From: Flavobacteriales bacterium
GTDB lineage: Bacteria; Bacteroidota; Bacteroidia; NS11-12g; UBA955
Length of the DNA stretch: 64,000 bases
Reading direction: 5' to 3'
NCBI GenBank assembly: GCA_947463125.1
Contig: CANHQZ010000001.1
Span: forward strand, 62,001-126,000
Numbering within the stretch: the stretch's first letter is position 1; every line of letters starts with the position of its first letter. A program made the translations under genes and the position numbers. This document shows positions 35,400-43,401 of this stretch, piece by piece. Below the pieces are notes generated by a model that was not told where the DNA came from, did not search any database, and saw only the letters and a program-made list of their open reading frames with translations.

Positions 35400-35431
35400 G
35401 GTTAAAATTAGGATAGTTATGGTTTTTAACC
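35400..35431 (-). terminator. Possible weak terminator hairpin after leucine dehydrogenase
   Basis: GGTTAAAA (35400-35407) and TTTTAACC (35424-35431) form an 8-base inverted repeat, followed on the minus strand by a T-rich stretch. It begins one base after the leucine dehydrogenase stop. AT-rich, so modest support. Confidence 0.4.
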
Positions 35432-36532
35432 TTAATACGTGCTGTGCACCAGCATCATGTCGTTGATGCGCTTTTCAGCGAGTTTGATGGCAGCCTGCTG
35501 GTTGTTCACGCTTTGTGCATCAGCCAGGTTGTATATATCAAGAATGGTCTTGTAAATATTTTCTGCCTGTGCCATGGCCTGCTCGCGCACATATCCTGTG
35601 TATTCGCTGTATACGTTAATTAATCCTCCGGCATTGATAACAAAATCGGGAGCGTATACTATACCCTTGGATTTCAGCAAATCACCATGCACTTTCTCAT
35701 CTTCAAGCTGATTGTTGGCAGCACCTGCCACAATCTGACATTTCAAACGCGGAATGGTATTGTCATTCAGGATTGCACCCAGCGCGCAGGGAGCGAAAAC
35801 ATCCACATCCAGATCGTACATGTCATCACCGCTCACAGGAATAGCGCCCATTTCGGCGGCCTGTTTCAGCGCAGATTCATTGATATCGGCAACATAAAGG
35901 GTTGCACCTTCTTTTTTCAGATGCTCCAGCAAATGCATACCTACCTTTCCTATACCCTGCACAGCCACGCTTTTACCGCTGAGGCTGTCACTGCCCCATG
36001 CTTTTTTGGCAGATGCCTTGATTCCCATGTAAGTACCGAATGCAGTAACAGGCGAAGGATCACCGCCACCGCCCATAGATTCCGGCAAACCCACCACATG
36101 GTCAGTCTCCATATTCACATATTCCATGTCACGGGTGGTGGTTCCCACGTCTTCAGCTGTTATGTATTTGCCGTTCAGGTTTTCTACAAAACGTCCGAAC
36201 TTACGCATCAGTGCTTCGCTTTTCGCTGTTTTGGGATCGCCAATGATTACTGCTTTGGCACCGCCCAGATTAAGTCCGGCAACAGAAGCCTTGTAAGTCA
36301 TACCACGGCTCAGACGCAATGCATCACGCACGGCATCTTTTTCGTTGGCATAAGTCCACATGCGCGTACCACCCAAACCAGGTCCGAGAACGGTATTATG
36401 AATGGCAATGATAGCCTTAAGGCCTGTTGCATTGTCCTGACAAAAAACGATTTGCTCGTGTTGGGTAGATTCAAGCCCTGCAAAAAGATCAAAGACCGTA
36501 GCGGGCATATTCATGGTTTGAATATCAGCCAT
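35432..36532 (-). CDS. Leucine dehydrogenase-type Glu/Leu/Phe/Val dehydrogenase
   Basis: 366 residues. Catalyses NAD-dependent reversible oxidative deamination of a branched-chain or related amino acid. The glycine loop GPGLGGTR (51-58) and the two catalytic lysines K81 (SRGMTYKAS) and K93 (GGAK) match leucine dehydrogenases, as does the length (leuDH about 360, glutamate dehydrogenase about 420-450). The nucleotide-binding fold shows VAVQGIGKVGMHLL and VADIN, where an aspartate after strand 2 (D) favours NAD. Its own promoter TATCTTTG lies 15 bases upstream. A second family member, glutamate dehydrogenase, lies 3 kb away. Confidence 0.92.
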   Translation of the reverse strand: MADIQTMNMPATVFDLFAGLESTQHEQIVFCQDNATGLKAIIAIHNTVLGPGLGGTRMWTYANEKDAVRDALRLSRGMTYKASVAGLNLGGAKAVIIGDPKTAKSEALMRKFGRFVENLNGKYITAEDVGTTTRDMEYVNMETDHVVGLPESMGGGGDPSPVTAFGTYMGIKASAKKAWGSDSLSGKSVAVQGIGKVGMHLLEHLKKEGATLYVADINESALKQAAEMGAIPVSGDDMYDLDVDVFAPCALGAILNDNTIPRLKCQIVAGAANNQLEDEKVHGDLLKSKGIVYAPDFVINAGGLINVYSEYTGYVREQAMAQAENIYKTILDIYNLADAQSVNNQQAAIKLAEKRINDMMLVHSTY

Positions 36533-36547
36533 TTTTTAATGAGTTTG

Positions 36548-36555
36548 CAAAGATA
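36548..36555 (-). promoter_or_regulatory. Predicted -7 element (TATCTTTG) for leucine dehydrogenase
   Basis: Exact TAnnTTTG on the minus strand, 15 bases from the ATG at 36532. Confidence 0.5.
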
Positions 36556-36589
36556 CAACCAAATGAATGAAAAACGAACGCTTTGCCAC

Positions 36590-37606
36590 TTAAGGTGCGG
36601 ATAGGACAGGTAGCTGGCGGGGCTTATACCTGGCGGCCACATCTGCAATTGCTTTAATATGATCCGGAGTTGTGCCACAGCAGCCTCCAACGATATTCAC
36701 CCATCCTTCCTTGCACCAGCCTTCAAGCACACCTGCCATTCCCTCGGGGGTATCATCGTATTCTCCAAATTCATTTGGCAGCCCAGCGTTGGGATAGCAA
36801 CTCACATTGATCCAGGCCACCCGGCTGAGCTCCTGGATATACGGACGCATCTGATCTGCTCCCAAGGCACAATTAAAACCTACTGAAATAATATCGCCGT
36901 GCGAAACCGAATTCCAGAAAGCTTCCGGGGTCTGCCCACTAAGGGTGCGGCCGGAGTTATCCGTTATGGTTCCGCTAACCATTACCGGAATATCCGAATT
37001 CAATTCCTCTTTCAATTCATTGATAGCAAATAGCGCTGCTTTGCAATTAAGGGTATCAAACACGGTTTCTACCAGCAATAAATCGCACCCGGCTTCCATC
37101 AGGGCCTGCACCTGTTCGCGATAAGCCACGCGCAGATCATCAAAATTCACAGCCCTGTAGCCCGGATTGTTCACATCGGGACTGAGACTGGCAGTACGGT
37201 TGGTTGGGCCTATAGAACCGGCTACAAATCTGGGTTTATCCGGATTTTTCAAAGTGTATTCATCCGCTGCTTGCCTGGCCAGCTTTGTAGCTTCCACGTT
37301 CAGTTCCCAAACCAAGTTTTCCATATGGTAATCTGCCATGGAAATAGCATTGGCACTGAAGGTATTTGTTTCCAAAATATCGGCACCGGCTTCCAGAAAA
37401 GCCCGGTGTATATCCAGAATAATTTGCGGCTGGGCAAGCACGAGCAGGTCATTATTGCCCTTTAGTGAATGTGCATAATCACTGAAGCGGGATCCGCGGT
37501 AATCCTCCTCCGTCAGTTTATGCTTTTGAATCATGGTACCCATGGCACCGTCAATAATTAGTATGCGCTCACTCAGAAGCTTGTTTATGGTTGTTGAAAC
37601 ACTCAT
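36590..37606 (-). CDS. Homocysteine S-methyltransferase, stand-alone N-terminal module of MetH
   Basis: 338 residues corresponding only to the homocysteine-binding domain of cobalamin-dependent methionine synthase. Start [19 protein letters not shown] is the MetH opening, and the zinc ligands are present: C246 (GFNCALG) and C309/C310 (GGCCGTTP). The methyltetrahydrofolate, cobalamin and reactivation modules are absent, so methionine synthesis must use a second protein elsewhere in the genome (a split MetH is known in Bacteroidota). Its ATG overlaps the stop of the upstream 293-residue unknown gene (ATGA), so those two are coupled. The tail after residue 325 is proline-rich ([11 protein letters not shown]). 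Confidence 0.9.
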   Translation of the reverse strand: MSVSTTINKLLSERILIIDGAMGTMIQKHKLTEEDYRGSRFSDYAHSLKGNNDLLVLAQPQIILDIHRAFLEAGADILETNTFSANAISMADYHMENLVWELNVEATKLARQAADEYTLKNPDKPRFVAGSIGPTNRTASLSPDVNNPGYRAVNFDDLRVAYREQVQALMEAGCDLLLVETVFDTLNCKAALFAINELKEELNSDIPVMVSGTITDNSGRTLSGQTPEAFWNSVSHGDIISVGFNCALGADQMRPYIQELSRVAWINVSCYPNAGLPNEFGEYDDTPEGMAGVLEGWCKEGWVNIVGGCCGTTPDHIKAIADVAARYKPRQLPVLSAP

Positions 37607-38484
37607 TTTACAAAAGGTTTTAAGAAGTAAAACATGGCCCGGAAAGTCTGGTTTAAATATTCTCTTGATTTGATCCGGTTGTTTTTATCCAGCATCCGCT
37701 CCACATCTGCTTCGCCGTATTTCAATCCGGCCTTGCTGAACAGATACAGAGGCGAAACAGGCTGTTTGTTTCTTGCAGAATCTGTATAATAAAACTGCGC
37801 ATAATCCCCTGAAAGCTGCACCCCATGCCCGGTGGATTTCTGCCAAAAAACAATCTGACAATCCCGGTCATACAATTCCTGCAGCGCTGCCACATTGTAA
37901 ATACTGCTGTCTTTACGGGTAAAAACCTCACGAAGTGCCTGCTCTGCAAAAGCAACATCCGCTGCCGTATCAGACGGTATATAAAAAACACATGCTTTGT
38001 GTTTATAGGCAAAATACAGGTTTCTGGTTTTGGATTTTACATAGGTAAACTCTTCTTTATTGACCGGTGCTTCAATTAGATCTGCCGGAACATTGTCTCT
38101 GCAAAAAGCATTGAGTTTTTCTTCAGATGTTACGGTTAGTGCAGCATACCAACCTTTTTCGTCTGCAAAGAGCACAACATCCGTCATAAGATATATACCA
38201 GGCTGCCCGGCATCTTTCACATTGTGCAATACCGGCAGTTTAACCAGGGTATAGTAAAAACTGTCATAATACAGCGGACGGCTGTCAGCTGATTTTCTGG
38301 CCGCCTCATCCACACTTCTGCTTTGAAAATGATAAAACCAGTTAGCATCCTTCGGAACTATTAGCGGAAGATTGCTGCGGGAATGAACTCCGTATGCAAG
38401 ATAAACCGCTACCACCGCTGCTGTTACGAGCGTTACGGAAATGAGCGTAATTACCCTGCGGCGAAACCCCTTGTCCTTTTGCAT
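37603..38484 (-). CDS. Hypothetical single-span membrane protein upstream of the homocysteine methyltransferase gene
   Basis: 293 residues from the ATG at 38484; the longer frame is unlikely because the putative promoter lies inside it. One membrane helix near the N-terminus ([21 protein letters not shown], about 12-32) is followed by a large non-cytoplasmic part. No family recognised. Features: a repeated tyrosine-rich beta-like pattern ([36 protein letters not shown]), and a tail [29 protein letters not shown]. Coupled to the methyltransferase gene by a 4-base overlap. A relation to methionine metabolism is only suggested by that overlap. Confidence 0.6.
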   Translation of the reverse strand: MQKDKGFRRRVITLISVTLVTAAVVAVYLAYGVHSRSNLPLIVPKDANWFYHFQSRSVDEAARKSADSRPLYYDSFYYTLVKLPVLHNVKDAGQPGIYLMTDVVLFADEKGWYAALTVTSEEKLNAFCRDNVPADLIEAPVNKEEFTYVKSKTRNLYFAYKHKACVFYIPSDTAADVAFAEQALREVFTRKDSSIYNVAALQELYDRDCQIVFWQKSTGHGVQLSGDYAQFYYTDSARNKQPVSPLYLFSKAGLKYGEADVERMLDKNNRIKSREYLNQTFRAMFYFLKPFVK

Positions 38485-38492
38485 ATCAACTG

Positions 38493-38500
38493 CAAAATAA
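38493..38500 (-). promoter_or_regulatory. Possible -7 element (TTATTTTG) for the 37603-38484 gene
   Basis: One mismatch to TAnnTTTG, 8 bases before the ATG at 38484. Confidence 0.35.
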
Positions 38501-38524
38501 CATGCAGAACAACGCATAAAAAAG

Positions 38525-38550
38525 AAAAGGCCACCCGAAGGCAGCCTTTT
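38525..38550 (-). terminator. UUCG-loop terminator of the Cys-rich gene
   Basis: On the minus strand AAAAGGCTGCC-TTCG-GGTGGCCTTTT forms an 11-pair stem (two wobble pairs) capped by a C(UUCG)G tetraloop, followed by TCTTTTTT. Ends the 38569-38943 gene. Confidence 0.75.
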
Positions 38551-38568
38551 TTTACGGGTTAATGAAAT

Positions 38569-38943
38569 TTAGTTTTCAGATTTCTTGCAGCAAGGCTTCG
38601 CGCAGGATTTCTTTTCACCTCCGGCAGAGGCCTCGTGGCCCTTGCAACCGGCAGAAGCTGCGGCTTTGTCTTTGCAGCATGATTTAGCTGCAGGAGCGGC
38701 GGCAGCAGTGGTCTTTGCTTTGCAGCAAGATTTGGTTGCAGCTGTTCCGCTGCAGGATTTTGCAGCACCTGCACACTGTTTTTTCTCTGCAGCCTGCGCA
38801 GGAGCAGCAACAGCAGAAGCTGCTGCTTCATCTTTTGCAGATTCTACTGCCGGAGTAGCAGTAATAACAGGCATAGCGGTTTGAGCTTTGGCAGCCATCT
38901 GAATTCCGAAGGCGCACACAGCAAGAATGATTATCTTTTTCAT
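38569..38943 (-). CDS. Small exported Cys-, Ala- and Lys-rich protein
   Basis: 124 residues from the ATG at 38943 (MKKIIILAVCAFGIQ, signal peptide ending MAAKAQ at about 21). The mature part is low-complexity: Ala, Lys, Ser, Glu and ten cysteines in small clusters (QCAG, KSCSG, KSCCK twice, GCKG, KSCAKPCCKK). The paired and spaced cysteines suggest metal or thiol chemistry in the periplasm or outside (metallothionein-like or a scavenger) but do not match a family I can name. The gene has its own promoter (38971-38978) and a strong terminator; it follows psd but is not in its operon. The repeat pattern (KSCCK-x-K-x-A-rich) suggests growth by duplication. Confidence 0.75.
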   Translation of the reverse strand: MKKIIILAVCAFGIQMAAKAQTAMPVITATPAVESAKDEAAASAVAAPAQAAEKKQCAGAAKSCSGTAATKSCCKAKTTAAAAPAAKSCCKDKAAASAGCKGHEASAGGEKKSCAKPCCKKSEN

Positions 38944-38970
38944 ATTTTGTTTTTTTAATTGTTCGTTATA

Positions 38971-38978
38971 CAAATTTA
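38971..38978 (-). promoter_or_regulatory. Predicted -7 element (TAAATTTG) for the Cys-rich gene
   Basis: Exact TAnnTTTG on the minus strand, 27 bases before the ATG at 38943. Confidence 0.5.
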
Positions 38979-38984
38979 CTAAAG

Positions 38985-39638
38985 TCATGCCAAAATTGCA
39001 AGTATGGTTTCTCCGCCGGTAGTTTTTTGCCCTAAACTGACATTAACCTTACAGTCTGTTGGCAAAAAGAGATCTATTCTGCTTCCAAATTTGATGAAAC
39101 CATACTCCTGGCCCTGGGCTGCTGTATCGCCTTCATTGGCGTAGCAAACAATACGGCGGGCAAGCGCACCGGCAATCTGCCTGAACAACACCTGTACTTT
39201 AGGATTTTCAACCACCACGGTGGTTCTCTCGTTTTCTGTGCTGCTCTTGGGATGCCAGGCAACAAGGTATTTTCCCGCATAATACCGCTGATAAACAACC
39301 TTCCCGGAAATGGGATAGCGATTTACATGCACATTCAAAGGAGACATAAAAATACTGATTTGTTTACGCTTACCCTTGAAAAACTCAGGTTCTTCCACAT
39401 CTTCAATCACAACTACTTTTCCGTCGGCGGGGGCAATGATGTGATTTTCGCTGACCGGAGTTGTGCGGGAGGGATTTCTGAAAAACTGCAGAATCAGCAC
39501 GTACAATACCAGTGATACTATCAACAGCGCCCGGGAAATCCAACCGTCTCCCAACCATTCATACAGCCCAAAATTCAATCCACCCAGAAGCAGGGTTGAA
39601 AACAGAATAATCTTGAATCCTTCTCTGTGAAAAATCAT
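38985..39638 (-). CDS. psd: Phosphatidylserine decarboxylase
   Basis: Makes phosphatidylethanolamine from phosphatidylserine at the inner membrane. 217 residues, the short bacterial/archaeal-like form. Two N-terminal hydrophobic helices (about 8-27 and 33-50), then APADGKVV and EEPEFFKGKRKQISIFMSPLNVHVNR and the autocleavage region: IKFGSRIDLFLP, in which the G-S bond becomes the pyruvoyl prosthetic group. All core residues for self-processing seem present (H near NVHVNR, S of FGSR). Its start is 9 bases after the gdhA stop, so it is probably cotranscribed with gdhA; the Cys-rich gene comes next with its own promoter. Confidence 0.93.
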   Translation of the reverse strand: MIFHREGFKIILFSTLLLGGLNFGLYEWLGDGWISRALLIVSLVLYVLILQFFRNPSRTTPVSENHIIAPADGKVVVIEDVEEPEFFKGKRKQISIFMSPLNVHVNRYPISGKVVYQRYYAGKYLVAWHPKSSTENERTTVVVENPKVQVLFRQIAGALARRIVCYANEGDTAAQGQEYGFIKFGSRIDLFLPTDCKVNVSLGQKTTGGETILAILA

Positions 39639-39647
39639 AGGGTATTT

Positions 39648-40922
39648 TTAGAAAGATCCTCTCAGTTTAAGCGTGCTGGCAACTTTGTCTATTGCCACAA
39701 CATAAGCGGCAATACGCATGTTTACCTTATATTTTTCCGAAGCAGCGTAAACATTGTCAAATGCCATTTTCATGACCCTGTCTGCACGGCGGTGCACACG
39801 CTCTTCTGTCCAGTAATAACCCAGTCGGTTTTGAACCCACTCAAAGTAACTCACAGTTACGCCGCCTGCATTGGCCAGAATATCGGGAACAACCAAAACG
39901 CCCTTTGCATTCAGAATAGGATCCGCATCGGCTGTGGTGGGTCCATTGGCACCTTCCACAATGAGTTTGGCCTTTATATCCGCTGCATTTTCTGCGGTAA
40001 TCTGATCTTCCATGGCAGCCGGAACCAGCACATCACAAGGCAAGGTGAGAAGTTCTGCATTGGACACTTTAGAACCGGCAGTAAATCCTTCCAGGCTACG
40101 GCTGGGACTATTGGCCACATAGGCTATGGCTGCTTCCACGTCAATACCATCCGGATTGAAGTAACCGCCGCTGATGTCTGAAATTCCGACAATCTTTACG
40201 CCCAGCTTGGATATCAGTTTAGCAGAAATACTGCCCACATTGCCAAAACCCTGCACCACGCAGGTAGCATCGGTGGGTTTAATTCCCAGTTTGGCAAGCG
40301 CACTGCGGGTGCTTACCATCACACCACGGCCGGTAGCTTCTACCCTCCCCTGGCTTCCGCCAAGTACCAAAGGCTTTCCGGTTACTACACCCCAGCTGTT
40401 TTGTCCGCGGATTTTACTGAATTCATCGAGAATCCAGGCCATTTCCTGTTGACCTGTGCCCATATCAGGAGCGGGTATATCTTTATCTTCGCCGAAAACA
40501 TCTTTCATCGCAAGGGTATAACCGCGCGTCAGTCTTTCCAGCTCTCCTTTGCTCATGCTGCGGGGATCGCATTTGATACCGCCTTTGGCACCGCCATAAG
40601 GAATATTGACCACAGCGCATTTCCATGTCATCCAGGCTGCAAGCGCTTTCACTTCATCCAGGTGCACGTCCATACTGTAGCGAATACCGCCTTTACTGGG
40701 ACCCAGATGCACACTGTGAACCACACGGTAGCCTTCAAAAACCTTGATGGTACCATCATCCATGGTAACCGGTATATTAACGCTTACGGCCTTGTCCGGC
40801 ACTTTAAGAACACTGGCGAAATTATCGTCCAATCCTAAAATATTCACTGCCTCATTAAAACGGCTCATCATGCTCTCCAGTGGATTATACTGGGGAGCCC
40901 CTTTGCTGCTTATGTCTGTCAT
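39648..40922 (-). CDS. gdhA: Glutamate dehydrogenase (NAD(P)-dependent)
   Basis: 424 residues, hexameric-type. Interconverts glutamate and 2-oxoglutarate plus ammonia. The substrate pocket GYRVVHSVHLGPSKGGIRYS, the catalytic K in WKCAVVNIPYGGAKGG, and DVFGEDKDIPAPDMGTGQQEMAWILDE identify it; the nucleotide fold (ATCVVQGFGNVGSISA) and DISGGYFN (aspartate at the end of strand 2) favour NAD over NADP. The C-terminus ending RADRVMKMAFDNVYA..KY fits. Own promoter TAAATTTG at 40948. Downstream of it psd follows after 9 bases. Confidence 0.94.
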   Translation of the reverse strand: MTDISSKGAPQYNPLESMMSRFNEAVNILGLDDNFASVLKVPDKAVSVNIPVTMDDGTIKVFEGYRVVHSVHLGPSKGGIRYSMDVHLDEVKALAAWMTWKCAVVNIPYGGAKGGIKCDPRSMSKGELERLTRGYTLAMKDVFGEDKDIPAPDMGTGQQEMAWILDEFSKIRGQNSWGVVTGKPLVLGGSQGRVEATGRGVMVSTRSALAKLGIKPTDATCVVQGFGNVGSISAKLISKLGVKIVGISDISGGYFNPDGIDVEAAIAYVANSPSRSLEGFTAGSKVSNAELLTLPCDVLVPAAMEDQITAENAADIKAKLIVEGANGPTTADADPILNAKGVLVVPDILANAGGVTVSYFEWVQNRLGYYWTEERVHRRADRVMKMAFDNVYAASEKYKVNMRIAAYVVAIDKVASTLKLRGSF

Positions 40923-40947
40923 GCTTTATTTTTAGTTGTTAGCGGGG

Positions 40948-40982
40948 CAAATTTAACCCTGCCATACTTGTAAACACTCAAA
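40948..40982 (-). promoter_or_regulatory. gdhA promoter (TTTG-N23-TAAATTTG)
   Basis: TAAATTTG on the minus strand at 40948-40955 with TTTG at 40979-40982, spaced 23 bases. The ATG is 25 bases further. Confidence 0.5.
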
Positions 40983-41032
40983 ATGGTTCAAAATTATTCA
41001 CACAATGAATCCATTGTCCAAATCCAATGCCA

Positions 41033-41977
41033 CTAGCTATCAGCAGTTTCTGCCTTTTTCAGGGCAAAGGAAAATACACTGCCGGCTCCTTCCGTACTCA
41101 TTACCTCAATGTATTCGCCGTGCGCATCCATGATATGTTTGCATATACTCAAACCCAGCCCACTACCGCCGCTCTCTCTGTTTCTGCTTTTATCGGCTCG
41201 GAAAAATCGTTCAAAAATGCGGGGCTTTGCTTCCTCAGCAATACCGATTCCATTATCTGCAACTTCAACGATAATTTTCTCACCCGTATCACTCAGCCTT
41301 ATTTTGGTATAACCACCGGCCTTGCCATACCGAATGCTGTTCAACACCAGATTGGTAAGTACCTGCCTGATTCTAAATTTGTCGGCATGTACAATGTACT
41401 GGCCGGCACCTGAATATTCATACAAGGTTATCTTCTTCTCGCTTGCCTGAATTTCAAGACTTTCAGCAACCTCATCAGCCAGTTCTTTGATGTCAAAATC
41501 TTCGTGTTCCAGCCGAAGAAAACCACTTTCATATTTGGTAATCGTATCCAGATCACTCACAATCTGCACCAGACGCTGTGTGTTTTTAGAAGCTTTTTCC
41601 AGAAATAGTTTTCGGGTTTCGGAATCCATTTCATCCTCATCCAGAACATTGTCGAGATAACCCTGTATACTGAAAATAGGCGTTTTGAGCTCATGCGCCA
41701 CGTTGCCTATGTAATCGCGGCGATAGCCTTCCAGCCTTTTCAGGTGTTCCATTTCTTCATTGCGTGCTTCAAAGAGTTTTTTCAGCGCTTCCTCTACATC
41801 TTTAACCTGCGAAAAATCGCGCTGGTTGTGGTCTTCTTTTTCGGTAGCGATTAGTTTTGAAAGAGAACGCAAAATCCTGCGCTCACGCCTGCGCCAGAGC
41901 AAACTCACAACCAGCGCACCCGAGGCGATTATTACCAGAAAAACCCAGAATAAATCAGCGCCAAGGTGAATTTGCAT
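41033..41977 (-). CDS. Sensor histidine kinase (PhoR-like, single N-terminal helix)
   Basis: 314 residues. One membrane helix at about 8-27, a short linker with no periplasmic sensor domain, then HisKA with the phosphorylation site H95 in GNVAHELKTPIFSIQGY, and a HATPase domain with N (NLVLNSIRYG), G1 (DNGIGIAEE), F (FERFFRADKSR) and G2 (GSGLGLSI) boxes. It is therefore an intact autokinase. No response regulator gene adjoins, so its partner is elsewhere. The predicted promoter TATCTTTG lies only 4 bases before the ATG, so the mRNA may be leaderless. The role (phosphate or stress sensing) cannot be told from the sequence. Confidence 0.92.
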   Translation of the reverse strand: MQIHLGADLFWVFLVIIASGALVVSLLWRRRERRILRSLSKLIATEKEDHNQRDFSQVKDVEEALKKLFEARNEEMEHLKRLEGYRRDYIGNVAHELKTPIFSIQGYLDNVLDEDEMDSETRKLFLEKASKNTQRLVQIVSDLDTITKYESGFLRLEHEDFDIKELADEVAESLEIQASEKKITLYEYSGAGQYIVHADKFRIRQVLTNLVLNSIRYGKAGGYTKIRLSDTGEKIIVEVADNGIGIAEEAKPRIFERFFRADKSRNRESGGSGLGLSICKHIMDAHGEYIEVMSTEGAGSVFSFALKKAETADS

Positions 41978-41981
41978 AATG

Positions 41982-41989
41982 CAAAGATA
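41982..41989 (-). promoter_or_regulatory. Predicted -7 element (TATCTTTG) for the histidine kinase, 4 bases before ATG
   Basis: Exact TAnnTTTG on the minus strand with only AATG between it and the start codon at 41977. Confidence 0.5.
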
Positions 41990-42022
41990 AACGATTACAA
42001 TTAGCTCTTCCCAACGGCAGGT

Positions 42023-42349
42023 CTATTTGGCCGGATAACCCGCATCATACCAGGCTTTGAACTGATCTCGTTCTGCCTGCGACAACCCCGAAGGTGGCAT
42101 AGTTTTGTTGAGGTAGACCTCCTGATAAATATGACTAATGTGCTTTTTTATCGAAGATTCATAATTATTTGCATCGTACGACCACGCGCCACGATTGGAT
42201 CCGCCGGTTCCATGGCATGACTTGCAGTTCTTGTCGAACCAGGGACGCATGACCGAATGATCAAATTCAGAATCTGCAGATTTTTTGCAACGGCTAAGGC
42301 TAATGATACAGCCGGAGGCAAAGAGAAAGGCAAATATGATTTTTCTCAT
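42023..42349 (-). CDS. Small c-type cytochrome, probable lipoprotein
   Basis: 108 residues from the ATG at 42349 (earlier TTG is less likely). Signal of the lipoprotein or Sec type (MRKIIFAFLFASGCIISLSRC; possible lipidated cysteines at 14 and 21). One heme site NCKSCHG, with C42, C45 and H46, and a likely axial methionine M84 in TMPPSG, as in monoheme cytochromes with a C-terminal Met ligand. It probably moves electrons in the periplasm, for example to an oxidase or peroxidase. Located after the DODA-type dioxygenase on the same strand, with 48 bases between. Confidence 0.85.
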   Translation of the reverse strand: MRKIIFAFLFASGCIISLSRCKKSADSEFDHSVMRPWFDKNCKSCHGTGGSNRGAWSYDANNYESSIKKHISHIYQEVYLNKTMPPSGLSQAERDQFKAWYDAGYPAK

Positions 42350-42397
42350 AAACAATCACAATTTACGAATTTTTTAGCAGATTTCCAAATTATTCGG

Positions 42398-43285
42398 TCA
42401 CTGAATAATAAAACTCCGCATACTGATACCGCCGTACTCCACACTTTCGTAAAATGAATGAACGGACTCGGCCTTGCCGGCAAGCCCAAGACTATAGAGC
42501 ATAGGAATGTAGTGATCCGGGGAGGGAACAGACAAAGTTCCTGACCTGCCCGCGCTTTCATAGTTAATGAGTTTTCGGTAATCGCCATTCTGCAGTGCAC
42601 CTCCTACCCAGCCATCAAATTCAATAGCCCAGTCAAAAGCGGATTTATCCCCACTTCCCAGCATGGGAATGCTGGCTCCAAGATTGTGAACGATGTTGCC
42701 GCTGCCTATAATGAGCACGCCCCTGTCGCGAAGTCTGTCAAGCATTCCTGCCAGCTCAAAATGATGATGCATGGGCTTCCCCCAGTCAATGCTGAGTTGA
42801 AAACACGGAATGTCGGCCTTGGGAAACAGGTGCTTCAAAACGGCCCATGCTCCGTGATCCAGTCCCCAGTCAGCCGTGGGCTTTGCCTCGGGCAGCAGAC
42901 CTGCAGTTTCGTTTGCAAAATCCGGTGAACCAACAACAGGGTACTGAACCTTATACAGTTCATCAGGGAAGCCGCCAAAATCATAAATAATTTCGGGCTT
43001 TTCTGCCACCTGCACAAAGGTTCCGCGGGTGAGCCAATGAGCGGATACGACCAGTACGGCTTTGGGTCTGTTTTTCTCCAGAATTCCGGCTCCCATAGCC
43101 TGCAGCGCTTTGGTGTATGGGTTGGTTTCAATGGCATTCATGGGACTGCCGTGCCCGATAAATAAAACCGGCTGACGGGTGGTGGCCGGCGTTTCGTCTA
43201 TCCATTGACGTAAAATCTTTAAATCTGTTACCATACTTCCCAATGGAAGCGCGCATAACGAGTGGATGAATGTACGCCGCTTCAT
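42398..43285 (-). CDS. Class III extradiol dioxygenase, 4,5-DOPA dioxygenase-like (YgiD family)
   Basis: 295 residues. The LigB-like fold is seen in FIGHGSPMNA (H45), VVSAHWLTRG (H83), WGLDHGAWAVLKHLFP, and GSGNIVHNLG; the two histidines at positions 45 and 83 and a later one in SPDHYIPM are the expected Fe/Zn ligands. These proteins open catechol rings, for example DOPA. The N-terminus MKRRTFIHSLCALPLG is unusual for the family: twin arginines followed by a hydrophobic stretch suggest a Tat signal, so the enzyme could be exported. Located between uvrD (divergent) and the cytochrome gene. Confidence 0.88.
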   Translation of the reverse strand: MKRRTFIHSLCALPLGSMVTDLKILRQWIDETPATTRQPVLFIGHGSPMNAIETNPYTKALQAMGAGILEKNRPKAVLVVSAHWLTRGTFVQVAEKPEIIYDFGGFPDELYKVQYPVVGSPDFANETAGLLPEAKPTADWGLDHGAWAVLKHLFPKADIPCFQLSIDWGKPMHHHFELAGMLDRLRDRGVLIIGSGNIVHNLGASIPMLGSGDKSAFDWAIEFDGWVGGALQNGDYRKLINYESAGRSGTLSVPSPDHYIPMLYSLGLAGKAESVHSFYESVEYGGISMRSFIIQ

Positions 43286-43384
43286 GTTTGTTCAAACAAA
43301 TTTATGAACATTCAGTCAAAAATACAAACATTTTTTGGGCATGAACTGTGCAAAAGTGTTTTACAGGCAGCGTCAAAGCAGGAG

Positions 43385-43392
43385 TAAATTTG
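43385..43392 (+). promoter_or_regulatory. Predicted -7 element (TAAATTTG) for uvrD/pcrA
   Basis: Exact TAnnTTTG, 9 bases before the ATG at 43402. Confidence 0.5.
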
Positions 43393-43401
43393 TGGTTCTC
43401 T

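Noticed and set aside
35687-36604. Open reading frame of 305 codons opposite leucine dehydrogenase
   Set aside because: Its residues are rich in His, Cys and Phe as expected for an antisense shadow; the leucine dehydrogenase on the other strand is fully conserved.
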